Positions 48,866 to 60,689 of a stretch of 64,000 nt of DNA are shown here, piece by piece. The notes beneath the pieces are model-generated. The model was not told the DNA's origin. It saw nothing but the letters and a program-made list of their open reading frames with translations, and made no database searches. Positions within the stretch are counted from its first letter, which is position 1; every line of letters begins with the position of its first letter. The position numbers were made by a program, and so were the translations under genes. This DNA comes from Polydactylus sextarius (Eukaryota; Chordata; Actinopteri; Polynemidae): the NCBI GenBank assembly GCA_016801845.1, contig CM028916.1:18289514-18353513 (forward strand), given 5' to 3'.

Positions 48866-51800
48866 TTATGGTGCTGTACGAAGCTGCAGCAAGGGCAAAC
48901 GTTACTAACCAGAGTTTGACTGCAGTAAGCACATATACATTCACTGCACAGCTCTGAGCAAGCACATGAGTATGCAGTGCACACACTCAGACACACACTA
49001 TGAGCACAGAGTCGAACACACACGCTCCTCAGTAAGAACGAAAGCAATGAAGATGCAATCTAATTACACAATAGTGACAAGGATTTTTCAGTTATGAGTT
49101 TTACCTGTTTTACCTGATTTAATGCCGTTATTGTTCTGTTTTGTCACAGTAGTTAATGGTGCCCTTTATTCTGTAAGAGGTAGTCCATGATATCTATCTC
49201 TAGGGAGCATCCTTTCTTGTTGTTAACCATATCTTAAGGTAACCTTTGTGATTTTTCTATGATGCTGTAAAAAAGAGGAAACGTATTATTGCTTGAAAGT
49301 TGACGTTCTTTTTATGAAGACAGACTGTGAAAGCAGCCATTTCTGGTTTATTTTCTACGGTTAACCGAGCACAACCCAACATTTGCCAGCTTTTCATTTT
49401 TCCACTTCAACAAAGACTATGCTAAATAGGCTGTGCTAATTCCTCAACATGGCAGCCGTTACCATACATCTCATACCCTGTTACCGCTGTTTCTCTTATG
49501 CTGGCATGGAAAGAGGCGCAGGCTGAAAGGTAGCTCATACTGTCGTCATGTTGTTATGTGCGCTGTGATCACCAGTAAGGGTAAATATAGCTCTTTTGGC
49601 AGGAGCCTGCTAAGAGGATCACAGCTCGCAATAGGTGGTCGACGCACAACAGATATCAAAATGCCAAAGAAGGTGCTTGTAGATTGACATGTGCACGCGA
49701 GCACATGATGTGTGCGCGCACAAACGCACACATCAACGGTGTCCACACTCATGTACACCGACACAACACCTCCCCAGAGAGCCTTCTCTACACCTCGCAG
49801 GTATAATTGTGTTTCTGCCACGCTTTACTCCTTTTCTCTCAGTTGTGACTGGGCCCCAGATGAAAAGCCATAATTAAAAGAGAAAAGTTGTGTTTGTTGC
49901 AAAGAAGGGATAGGAGTGTGAGAGAGGACAGGATGAAGGAGAGTGAAAGATTAGCCACAACAAAGCTTCATCAGGCTACAAAACCATCTCGAGTAGCTGG
50001 GAGACAAAGGACTCGAATGCACCTTTATCTCCCAATAAAAAAAGTCTTCCAAATCCCTCTGGCTAAGCTGCCATAACTAAAGCCTGCCTTTGGAAGTGGT
50101 GCTTGTTGAATTTGTTGGACAACAAAAACAGCAAAGTGTGTGAAGATATATATGTAAATATATAAAAAGCAGGAAAGAATTCGAATATACACACTGGATA
50201 TATCCAGCTCCTCCAGTCATTTTGTGTGCAAAGAAGTAAAAAGTCAAGTGCCTTAGTGTTGGCATTTGAGAAAAGGTTACTTGGTTATTTGCTTATTTTG
50301 TTTGTGTGTGTGCACAGATGTGTGTAAGTGCCTCAGTGAGAGCATGGAGGGGATGGTCATTTTCTCACTTTGCAATTTTGTGATGTAAATGAGATCACAG
50401 AAGGTAAGAGATTAGACGTCCCCTATCTCTTTGAGCTGAAACTGCTGTGGTATTGTTCACAGCTGAAATGTCTGGCGATTTAACGGGAAGAGCAGCTGCA
50501 TCCAAAATGATGAGTTCATTTGAGAGACAAAGTAGCTCGTACCTCCACTGTCCCCTCATAAACTGTGCACCACAACACACACAAACACATATTGCACAGA
50601 CATAAACTATGAATATGTGCGCCCTAAACATTCATGCTCTCGTAGATCATGCACACGCAATTATCCACCCCTACATTGTTGGAGACGTTGTTAAAAAGAT
50701 ACAGTGAACGGAACGATATATTGCTAAATGAGCACATGTGTCAGCATGTTGTAGCATAGAGACCACACAATGTGAAGAGAGATGCTTATAGAGCCTGAAC
50801 CTCAGGGGAGGAATCAGTGAGAATCATAAAACTAAACATGCATGTTTACTGTGACGTAAATGAAGACTTTTTACATTATAAACAACCGCAGGGCATCATT
50901 ACAAGGTGGTTGATCCACATGGTGCAGCCACCTTGGCCTCCTGAACATCATTTATCTTGTGGTGAACGTTTTATGGCACCAAGGACAGTTTACAGCAGTG
51001 TTTGCTATAGGTGACACCTCGGCCTGTGTGGTACCCATCACGTGGATGCTTTCCTTTTCAAACATCTGGAAGGAATTGTCTGAAAGGCCCAGTTAATCTC
51101 CTGAAAGCCTCTCACATCAACACAGAATGTTGTGCATGAAGGAGTTTATTTTAAATACCTGTCTTGGGATAAGAGCTTGTGTCTGACAAGTAAAGAAAGT
51201 ATGCCTGCGTGACTCCTGACCCTCTGGCCCCTTTAATCCTGCACAATGACTCCCTAAGGTCCATGCTCTGAAGACCCCACTGGAATAGGTCACACAGCAG
51301 ATGCCTGCCCAGCGAGGTCCGTCTGATCTTATTGCCCTCGGGCTTGTGGAACTTCAACTCTCCTTTCAAGTGTTGATTTTGTAGAAAAGAATCACACCAA
51401 AATCTACCACTGAATAAACACACTGCGCTGTGTGTGAAACTGATACTGTAGCTGGACGCTTTTGAAGAAAATAAGCATTTCTTCAAAAATCTCTTGGCAC
51501 TGGTCATAACTTTATTTTCTCATCAGATTAGTGAATAATCCTGTGTACTTTCTGGCAGACAGGAGTGGTTACTGTTATAGCAGATGGGAGTTGATACAGT
51601 AAGTTTTAGAGGTTAATCAAAGTAAATCTAAACACTATACAAATGCTGACACTTTCATTCCCTTATGTTTAATAAGAGCAGTGTTAAGGAGGTATCTCCA
51701 GACTGAGAGATAACATGGAAATCTGAGTACAAGTCAAAATCAGCATAAATCATTCCCAATGTCTGATACATAGTAGAAATAGATGACTGCAGGTTTAGTG

Positions 51801-51993
51801 GGAGCTTAAAGCCCAACAGAGTTAGAACCCGGAGTGTTTGAGTCAGTCAGTGCTCCTCTCTGTGTACCAGAGGTAAAGAGAGGCAATTTGTCGCCGATCA
51901 CTTGACGTATTCTCTTGGCGATAGAAACAGAGAAGCTGTTAGGTAACATCTTTCTCTCTCCAACATCTTCTGTCTGTTTCATCTCACTCTGTT

Positions 51994-51997
<4 letters not shown>

Positions 51998-52028
<31 letters not shown>
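51998..52028. repeat. (CA)n microsatellite
   Basis: About 15 CA units. Confidence 0.9.
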
Positions 52029-52029
<1 letters not shown>

Positions 52030-53808
52030 GAACTCAGACTGTCATTCGACATATTTCTAGAAACGTGCTCCTTAGCAACCCCAACACACTAATCTGCTGT
52101 TGATTTACTCTCTTTGTGTGCAGACTGTATTATGCTGCAATCCGGTCTAATTTTTTTCCGTGCTTGAGATGCTCTGTTTGCAGCTTAGCATGTGTGATTG
52201 AATACGGCCCTATGTGATCAATACTGCTCATTAAATGTCCCTATGGGCAGTTGTCTCACCCCAAGGCGCTCTCTTGCTTTTACCTGCTCTTATTATTGCT
52301 TCAAGTAGATCCAACTTTGTTTGCAGCATAATTAATTTTATAATTGAATTACTCAAACCTGGGATTTGTATGTATGTACACTGATGTATCCATACGAGCT
52401 CAGAGTGTGTTGGTGTTAGGAGGCTTTGGCGTAGCTGTGTGTTTGTGATGGGTGGGTGTTGGACTCTCTTCCAAAAGGAGGCTAAAGAAAACAGTGGCTG
52501 CACCTGTTGTTCCCTGCGGTTGCTGTGTGTTGGGGTTAGCACCTGCTCACACGGCTGCTGTGTGGCTGTCTGTGTGGGCAGAGGGGATAACAGGGAGACC
52601 ATTCACACCCGCTCAGACTGCTGTCTGCAGCCCCTCTCCCTCGTTCACTCAGTGCTCTCTGCTCCATCATGTCTTTTTCTGTCATTTACATCTTCTGCCT
52701 AACCTCCTGTAGCCTATATGCCAGATTGCCGCCCCCCCCGCTTCTCAGTCCGTCAGTCTGTCTGTGTCTGTGCCTCGCCTACATTAAATTTCTTTTCAGT
52801 GTTTTGTGTCTCCGACCATCTCTTTGTGCCTTTCAACTCGCACAGGAACACAAACATAAACAGGAGCAGCTGGGAGCTGTTATAGTCATTCTGTGGAACT
52901 CAATAGCTTTAAGTGTGAAGGATGAAGTTGTAAACAATAAATTGCATATAACTGCTAAATCACCTCAGAAAGAGTGGTGATGGCAGGGCTGAGTGAGTAC
53001 TGTAGTTACAGTCAGTTTACGTGGTAAGTTAATGTAACACATTCTGGATAAAAGACACATTTCAGAATGTTCATTAGAGTCAATCTATCCTCTTAATTAA
53101 CTAATAACTATTTATTTCTTTGTCCTTAATTGGACTTTTCTTCACATACCAATAACCTGCGTGCTCTGTCTGTGTCATGCCACTCCTGTTAGTTCACTGT
53201 GAGTGAGTAATGACATAATCAATTGACTTTATTGCTGCGAAATCATCACATCTGACCTTTCCTCTTGTTAACAGGCAATCTTAAGTAAACATTTAATTGC
53301 ACTTTATTAATTTACACAGGAGGACAATTAAATACAACATTTGAAACCATTTAGATGAGACCTATGATCCAGGTCGTGATCCAAATAAGAATCTCAATCA
53401 GGCTGTGTGCTTGTCCTTGCAATGCAGTGATACAATGTGTGAGGATTGTGAGCTCATTTTTTCCCTTCTCTACTACAAACCTACGTGACAGAATAAACAC
53501 TGTAAAGATCAATATGCAACACGTGAAAGAACAACGATGTGCAGTGATATGCAACAAAGATATGCACGTGATATGCAAATAAAACATTAAACTTGGTGCA
53601 GACACAAAGAACAGTTCATGTCCACACAGGTCCAGACGCACTACACTGGAGGAGTAATAATGCAGCATCGCATTTGGTGGCAGTAATAAAATTGCGCACA
53701 AGCTCTATGTACCTGTTCATCTCATCTAATCCACCACCACCACCACCACCCCTCCTCCGTCTCCCTCACACATACCCATCTCTCAATCCCACCATTTGGC
53801 ACACTCAC

Positions 53809-54060
53809 CGCAGCAGATGGTCAGGTAGGGAGGCTGAGGCAGGTGCCAGTCGCCAACTCGCTCTCTCCGGTCGCTTTTCTTCCTCTCTGTGGAGAAAAGG
53901 GGCTGGTGGATACCACGGCGGCTCTCGGTATCCAAAGCGTCTGTGAAAATAACAGCAGCTCCTCAGCCGCACCTCACCTGTCTCTTCCCTCTACGGTTCT
54001 TGCGCGTCGCCGTAGCATCACCGTTTACCGAGCGCGTCCAAAACGCCCCAGTCAACTACA
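53809..54060 (-). promoter_or_regulatory. CpG-rich 5' exon and promoter region of the semaphorin
   Basis: Relatively dense CpG in an otherwise AT-rich window. Two good minus-strand donors occur, CTGCG|GTGAGT at 53808 and GACAG|GTGAGG at 53977, suggesting a noncoding first exon with alternative donors. No TATA box is evident. Assignment to the semaphorin is by strand, donor and the acceptor just before its ATG. Confidence 0.5.
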
Positions 54061-54487
54061 TCAACTATAAAACGCCTTTTTTTTTCTTTCTGCCTCTCTC
54101 CCGCTTAGAGAACAAGAGTACGTTGTTTAAAATATGTAAAAAAAAATAAAATAAATAAACCTGTTAGGGTTTTTTTTCCTTTTCTGTGATGCTCCACGAT
54201 AACGTTTTCCTTTCCGACAGCCTTTTTCAGACCATTGCAAAATCCCAGATCCTGCAATTGCGGACTGTATTAAGTCTTCTGCCAATCGCAGGAGGGGGAA
54301 CCGGCCAGTTGTCTGCACTTGGTCAAGCTACGGCTTTGAAATCAGTAGTCAGCAAAATGTAATCCCCTTTTTAAATTTACAGTGGCGAGGTGAAATGTCC
54401 AACGCAGAGCAGGCACAGTGACAGCAGGGGCCCATAATTCACACCCCCTGAAACACAGTCCTGCAGTGGATCAATGATGAATGGAGG

Positions 54488-54489
<2 letters not shown>

Positions 54490-54584
<95 letters not shown>

Positions 54585-54591
54585 TAACTCA

Positions 54592-54656
<65 letters not shown>
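54490..54656. repeat. (CT)n-(CA)n compound microsatellite
   Basis: About 40 CT units followed by roughly 40 CA units with two interruptions. It is the longest simple repeat in the window and lies between the divergent semaphorin and abhd17a promoters. Confidence 0.95.
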
Positions 54657-54660
<4 letters not shown>

Positions 54661-54763
54661 AGAGAGATACAGAGATTCGTGTTTGATAATGTTTAGGAAA
54701 GTTAAGACTCAAAACAGAGCCAGAGGAGCCTAAAAAACACAGACTGACAGACAAAGACACAGA

Positions 54764-54907
54764 CTGCATTCGAGAATAAAACTGTTATTATCTCAGAACG
54801 GATATATACATATTTATTAATTAAATATTAATTAACAAGATAATAAAATATCCTCAAACCATTTGGGAAAATTGATTGTAAAAACTTTTTGATAATGGTG
54901 CAATACA
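54764..54907 (+). repeat. Dispersed repeat, copy 2
   Basis: Partner of 39869-40013: CTGCATTCGAGAATAAAACT at the left, TCAAACCATTTGGGAAAATT inside, GGTGCAATAC at the right. By eye it is close to 90% identical to copy 1. It sits in the spacer between the semaphorin and abhd17a. Confidence 0.75.
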
Positions 54908-56130
54908 AATACATCTATTTGTGCATGTGTGTATTGCTGTTGTATATGTGTATAATGTGTATATGTATTACTGTTAAAATGAACTAATAGTGTTCATTTT
55001 ATCCTGTTATGACTTTGTAACAATGACTAATGACTAACCCACTAAATCGGGATGAAATGTGGTTTTTTAAAACTTTTATTTAACAACATTTATTCTACCG
55101 CACAGTTCAGTTCAAATATTTGTTTTCATGTTGCTTGAACTTATTGCTAATATGCAGCATAACACATGAAATATGAACTGGATTACGCAGATACCTTCAG
55201 ATCCACACAAATAGGGTCAGTGAGACAGTTTGTTTGGGGCCACAATGTCTGAAGGAACAAAACTCCTGACAAACTGAGCTTGTCTCCATTTAAAAGTCTG
55301 TCTCTGTGACCTGCAGTAATGTGATGACTGGATTTAGCAGGTGATCAGTGTGATTTGCTATGAGTACAAGGCATGTGAATATCTGTCTGTATATCATGTC
55401 TGGGAGACTTGGTGGGAAGGAAGTAACGGAAGATATGAATTTGCACTGAAATTACAGATAGTCTCTAAAATATGATGCACTATAAACTGCCCAACAGTAC
55501 ATAAAGCTCCTGATAAAGCTGCTGCAATGTAATGTCATTTAGATGTTAATACATAATAAAATCTTAAATAATACATCAGCAAAAGGGTTGGTTTTGCAGC
55601 ATGTGTGTAGTTACCTTAGATCCGAAGATATTTTGCCAATGATACTTGTAATGTACTTGAATTATTACTGAAAGTGTTAACGCTGTGTTATGACTAATTT
55701 TACCTCAGTAAAGACTCATTTCCCCTCTAACTGTGGATTCAAACCACACATTACACTGGATAGTTCATTTTTTAAAAAACATTTTAATCCATTTTCTAGT
55801 GTTGAAATTCTGTTGTTGGATTTTTTTTTTTAAAGTTCCTTTTTTAGTAATATTTGGTTTATTCGTGTTGGAATGAATGTGCTTTTTGATGTTTTATGTT
55901 TTATTTGATCTTTTTTGATCCTAACAAGTGAATTTTCCATCAGTCTTCAATGCTAATTGACACTTCAATTAAATGATTCAAATTATAATCCCATATTTAT
56001 TTTACAACTATATATATGGATTTGTATATGGATTTATATATGGATATATATGGATATATATGGATCTGCGTGTATGTGTAAATAAGATAACGATAAATTA
56101 TTCTCTGGCACGTTTTTAAGTTTTGAAAAA
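54908..56130. other. AT-rich spacer upstream of abhd17a
   Basis: No open frame or motif that I can support. It contains short GGATATATAT units at about 56020-56065. Confidence 0.5.
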
Positions 56131-56141
56131 GGAATACGCTC

Positions 56142-56156
56142 TTACGTCACTTCCTG
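56142..56156 (+). promoter_or_regulatory. CRE-like plus ETS motif of the abhd17a promoter
   Basis: TTACGTCA (ATF/CREB-type) overlaps ACTTCCTG (ETS). CRE and ETS pairs are usual in TATA-less housekeeping promoters. They lie shortly before the inferred first exon. Confidence 0.5.
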
Positions 56157-56169
56157 CTTTAGTCGCACA

Positions 56170-56345
56170 GTAGTAGAAAAAAAAATCTGGTTGCCATGAA
56201 TTTCAGCTAGCTAGCCACCGACAACTGTTAGCGCGCTCGAGTAAAACCATCCATGTCAAGACACAAGAAGGGTTTACGAAGTCTTGTGCTGCTTCTGTGT
56301 ACAAATAGGGGCACACCAGCCTGCTTGTCGACCTACTGTGAATCG
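56170..56345 (+). other. Probable noncoding exon 1 of abhd17a
   Basis: The start is approximate. The exon ends AATCG|GTAAGT, an excellent donor at 56346. The sequence is mildly CpG-bearing and lies just downstream of the CRE/ETS motifs. It is assigned to abhd17a as the next gene on the strand. Confidence 0.5.
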
Positions 56346-57066
56346 GTAAGTAGCTAGCTTTGAGGCTAGCGTGCTAGCCGCCGCTAGCTGGTTGCCTTGC
56401 TAACGATAACTGATGATAATTTGATCGTTTGATGCGATTAGGCTGCGCGGTGGCTAATGTCTATCAACCGAATTAATATATCGCTTTCCGACATTTGTTG
56501 TTGTCGGTATGATGTGTTACCACACCGTTATACCCGCTATGTGCCCAGCATCACCGGCTCATAGTGGAGGTTAATACCGTTGTTAACCATGTAGCTACAT
56601 TAGCACATCAGTCGCTCTGTGTTGAGGGGGTGTTTGTAATTAGTCACCAGTGTCCATGATCACATCAGGGCATCAGGATCACTTTAACTCTGCAATGAGC
56701 TGCATTTAGCAGCCTTGGCCTCACAGACAATGTATACAACATGTTTCACAATCAGTATTAAGTGATTATAGGAGATGTACAATGGTGACACCACCAGCTG
56801 ACGTTTGAACCATTTTAAGTCCGTGTTGTTTTTGTAATCTTAGACTTAATGCTGTCTCTTCCTGTGTGTCAGGTCGTGTTAACCTTTGCTCGTTGTTATT
56901 GTAATTGACTATGCTTTCTAATATTGTGAGTCACATAGAAAGAATGAGAGCATGCTTGCTATGATATTTGTCATCTGCCACTTTACATCAGCTCACAAAA
57001 GCACCAGAAAGAGCAACAATAAAAGACCAGGCCAATTAAGTGGTGACGCTGTCGTTACTGTTTGTT

Positions 57067-57076
57067 GTCACGTGAT
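57067..57076 (+). promoter_or_regulatory. E-box resembling a CLEAR element
   Basis: GTCACGTGAT differs from the TFEB/USF-type site GTCACGTGAC at one base. It lies 36 bp before the putative second noncoding abhd17a exon. Confidence 0.35.
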
Positions 57077-57112
57077 TACATTTTAATGTGAGATCTTTTA
57101 TTTTTGATCTAG

Positions 57113-57198
57113 ATCCAGCTGGCTCTGTGACTAGACCTGTAAACCTCGGCACCATCGTGTGCCAGCTCATTTCAAGACCCAGGGATTTTTGATTCCAG
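57113..57198 (+). other. Probable noncoding exon 2 of abhd17a
   Basis: Flanked by an acceptor (TTTTTGATCTAG) and a donor (CCAG|GTATGT). It carries no long frame joined to the coding start and may be an optional 5' UTR exon. Confidence 0.4.
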
Positions 57199-57421
57199 GT
57201 ATGTTCATAACTGAATTTTCACGTTAATCACTGAAATTCATGATAATCACTTCCTGTTTTCAGTTTAACTGGCTAAGTATGATATGTCATTAAAGAGTAA
57301 TAAATTCTTCAGAGAAGAAGATAATTGTGGGGATCTCTGCTATCTGAATCAAAACTGAAAGTCCTGTTTTTATCAGGTTTTTCCTGCCACCTAATTACTC
57401 CGTTTTCCATTTTTCCAGAAC

Positions 57422-60132
57422 ATGAACGGTCTGTCCATCCGCGAGCTATGCTGCCTGTTCTGCTGCCCTCCTTGCCCCAGTCGCATTGCAGCCAAGCTGG
57501 CTTTCCTCCCTCCAGAGCCAACCTATGCCCTTCTACCTGACCCAGATCCAGGTTCTGGAGCTGGGACTGCAACTGGATCCAGTTCCGCAGCAGCTATACC
57601 ATCTCTTGGAGCCCCAGGACTGCGTTCCCGGCTGGGAACTGGTAGTGGAGCTGACAGAGGGGGTGGTGGTGGAGGAGGAGGAGGTGGAGGTGGTGGCAGC
57701 GGTGGCAGTGGTGGAGGTGGCAGCAGCAGTGCCAGCGCCAGCGGTGGCACCAGTAGTGGGAGTGAAGGCAGGTGGAAGCTGCATCTCACAGAACGAGCGG
57801 AGTTTCAATATTCGCAGAGAGAGCTGGATGTGACAGATGTGTTCCTGACCAGGTCCAGCCGAGGGAACAGGGTGGGATGCATGTACATTCGCTGTGCCCC
57901 CAATGCTAGGTGAGAGACAAACCATACCTGAAACTGAATTGTATTTTCCTTATGCTTTAAACAGCAAATGTTGGTGTTCTACAGATCAGATATAGATTTA
58001 TCTCAGACATATGGTGTTATCCCATAACTGTCCATCAACTCAAGGCTTTTCAATTCACCAGTGTTTCTTCTTAACCTCAGGCTGCTTCCTAACCTCCTTG
58101 CTCTTTCTTCACCCTTCCTCCCTTGTCCCTCAGGTTTACAGTATTGTTTTCCCATGGTAACGCAGTAGACCTGGGCCAGATGAGCAGCTTCTACATTGGC
58201 TTAGGCACACGCATCAACTGCAACATCTTCTCCTATGATTACTCAGGCTACGGTGTTAGCACTGGCAAGCCCTCTGAGAAGAACCTTTATGCTGATATTG
58301 ATGCCGCCTGGCACGCCCTGCGCTCCCGGTAAGCTGGCAGAAGCTCTGTGTTCCTGTACACTTTTGGTCTGAAATTAATAGCCAACGAGCACCAAACGAC
58401 AGTTAAAGTGTCTACAGTAGATAAATCGGTAACTGTAACTTATATCACCGGACAGTAACTTTTTGTGAAAGTAACATTTATTTGCCTCTGTTTTATGTAA
58501 ATTTATTCCCTGCTGACCACGGGATCCTCTCTGACCATCAGCCAGATCAAAGCTAAACAATGGCTCTGTATCAAAGAGATTGATGCTCTTGCTGAGTCTT
58601 GCATGCTGAGCTCTCCATGATGTGGCACCTTCTAAAATTCAGACAACTAAAAAAAACCTCTTATTCATTTGTTGCTAGTCTGGTTTAAGATGTTAACAGA
58701 GTCAGATTCTACTGAAAAAAGAAAGCTTTTTTTTATGTACCAAAAAAAAAAATCTGAATTCTACTCACATAGAGTCTGATTCTCCACTTAACATAATATT
58801 CAAAAAGGTGCGATCATATGTTGTGTTTGTTGTCGTTAGCCTGTTATCTGGGTTTTGACTCACAGACTCACTCGTCCATTTTAATCTGCATATGGAAATT
58901 TACCTACACACTTGCATATCTGTGTTTTGCGTGTGTGCCCTCAGGTACGGCATCAGCCCTGAAAATATCATCCTGTACGGACAGAGCATCGGGACAGTGC
59001 CCACAGTAGACTTGGCATCACGGTTTGAGTGCGCTGCTGTGGTCCTTCACTCTCCGCTCACCTCTGGTATGAGAGTGGCCTTCCCCGACACCAAGAAAAC
59101 ATACTGTTTTGATGCCTTTCCTAAGTAAGTGTCGTGCTTGAGAACATTTTAGTTTTATTTTCTGTGTTGTCAGTGTTTTTAATTCATGTATGTATGTATT
59201 TATATATATATATAAGTTTTTCTGATGCACAGCTTTGTTTGTGACAAGAGTTACATGAGCCTCATAGTGAAACATGCACAGTTTGACATGTCTGTCTCTT
59301 ATTACAACTTGTACATCACTTTGGACTAAAGTATCAAGTTACATAAATGAGGTTGGGCAGTATGACACAATAGAATTGAATCTACATTTTCACATAGTTT
59401 CCATTGTAATACATGTTGTATCAGGTGATGTTTTGTTATTAAGCCCCTGGTTGGTTGTTGCCAGGTGTGTGAGTTGACCTGGATATGAAGAGCCCACAGT
59501 ACAAAATAATGCCATTAGTTTCTAAAGCGATATCTTCACTCCTCATTGACACCAACACTGATGTAACAAAAGTGTTAGGTGTGTTATACAGTAGTTTTTT
59601 TTTGCTAGAAAGTATCTTTATTTGTCAGGTATTACAGTCAAAAAGTGAATTTAAAGTGAAATTTCATGAACAATTACTTTATTACGGTATATTTCCACAA
59701 TATAGTTGTTGTAAATGTAAGTGTATTTAGTCCTATTTTGATGTAATAGTGTTTATGTCACATTTTCATAACATAAGGTTTTGCTTACACAGCATGTTCT
59801 TGGTGGAAACATCTTTATTCTGCCTTGTTGTGCTGTAACTGAACATACAGTGTTTTTTTCTTTGTCAAAAGAAGAAACTCATGTTGTCTTAATTTTTTAC
59901 CACCAGCATTGAGAAGGTGTCAAAGATCCCGTCTCCAGTTCTGATCATCCACGGTACAGAAGACGAGGTGATCGACTTCTCTCACGGCCTCGCCCTGTTC
60001 GAGCGTTGTCCCAAGGCCGTGGAGCCGCTGTGGGTGGAGGGAGCCGGTCACAACGACATTGAGCTTTACAGTCAGTACCTGGAGAGGCTACGGCGCTTCA
60101 TCAACCAGGACCTGGCTGCACAGCACGCCTGA
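57422..60132 (+). CDS. abhd17a: ABHD17A, alpha/beta-hydrolase protein depalmitoylase
   Basis: Membrane-bound serine hydrolase that removes palmitate from N-Ras, PSD-95 and similar proteins (family knowledge). Coding exons are 57422-57909, 58134-58328, 58945-59124 and 59907-60132. All are GT-AG and in phase: 1089 nt, 362 aa. The N-terminal cysteine cluster ELCCLFCCPPCP (Cys10, 11, 14, 15, 18) is the palmitoylated membrane anchor. HGNAVDLG forms the oxyanion region. The catalytic triad is Ser242 (GQSIG), Asp307 (GTEDEVID) and His336 (GAGHND). The C-terminus NQDLAAQHA and the sequence EKVSKI.SPVLIIHG fit the A paralogue better than B or C. The protein is 52 residues longer than human ABHD17A (310 aa), all in the linker between anchor and hydrolase, which has 13 consecutive Gly at 80-92 followed by a Ser-rich stretch. 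The ATG at 57422 is the first in the exon and matches the family start MNGLS. Confidence 0.93.
59200..59214. repeat. Short (TA)n
   Basis: TA run in abhd17a intron 3. Confidence 0.7.
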
Positions 60133-60650
60133 GAAACAAACAACAGCCTCTCTTCGTTTGTATGAATGAAACTGTGAGTGTGTGTATGTGAGAGACTGAG
60201 TGAGTGAGAATGAGGATGTCAGCATGTTTGCAACGTATGGGTGAGAAATAGACCTAGATGTGTGATTTTTGCCACATCTGTGTGTCTTTGAAGCAGCACA
60301 CTTTAACCTTAATTTTCAACACAACCGATCTTGTTTTAAACGTGAGAAGTTTTTTTTTTAAATAACTCATTAGCTGTGTTCATCTGTGCAATGGAGTTTG
60401 ATGAAAACGCTAAAAACAAAACAAAAAAAGCAAATGTGGTTTTTAACATAGGGGGAAGAAATTATGAAATGCAGTTTAAAACGTGTTGATTCACATGTAA
60501 AGAAAAAGAAGAACAATGTGCTTTGTCCTAAAAGGCACACAGATGTAATTTTTAAGTGATGTGATAGTGAATGTGTGGATCATGGATGTGAATGTTGAGT
60601 TGATTATATCTCCATGGACTTGTGACACCTGAATAATGTGTGCATATATG

Positions 60651-60653
<3 letters not shown>

Positions 60654-60688
<35 letters not shown>
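60654..60688. repeat. (GT)n microsatellite
   Basis: About 17 GT units within the abhd17a 3' UTR. Confidence 0.9.

Positions 60689-60689
<1 letters not shown>

Larger units (their letters stand above)
41728..53808 (-). other. Long first intron of the semaphorin gene
   Basis: The coding exon begins 3 nt before ATG 41724, at an acceptor TTTGTTAACAG, so the 5' UTR must come from upstream. A strong donor (CTGCG|GTGAGT) at 53808 bounds the nearest candidate exon. The 12 kb between holds microsatellites, teleost repeats, an X-box/CCAAT module and no supportable nested gene. Confidence 0.6.

Noticed and set aside
54471..54696. Ser-Leu and Thr-His repeat proteins on both strands
   Set aside because: Translation of the (CT)n-(CA)n microsatellite.
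57486..57925. Overlapping 115- to 130-codon frames on both strands over abhd17a exon 1
   Set aside because: Shadows of the GC-rich coding exon. They lack the family motifs carried by the true frame.
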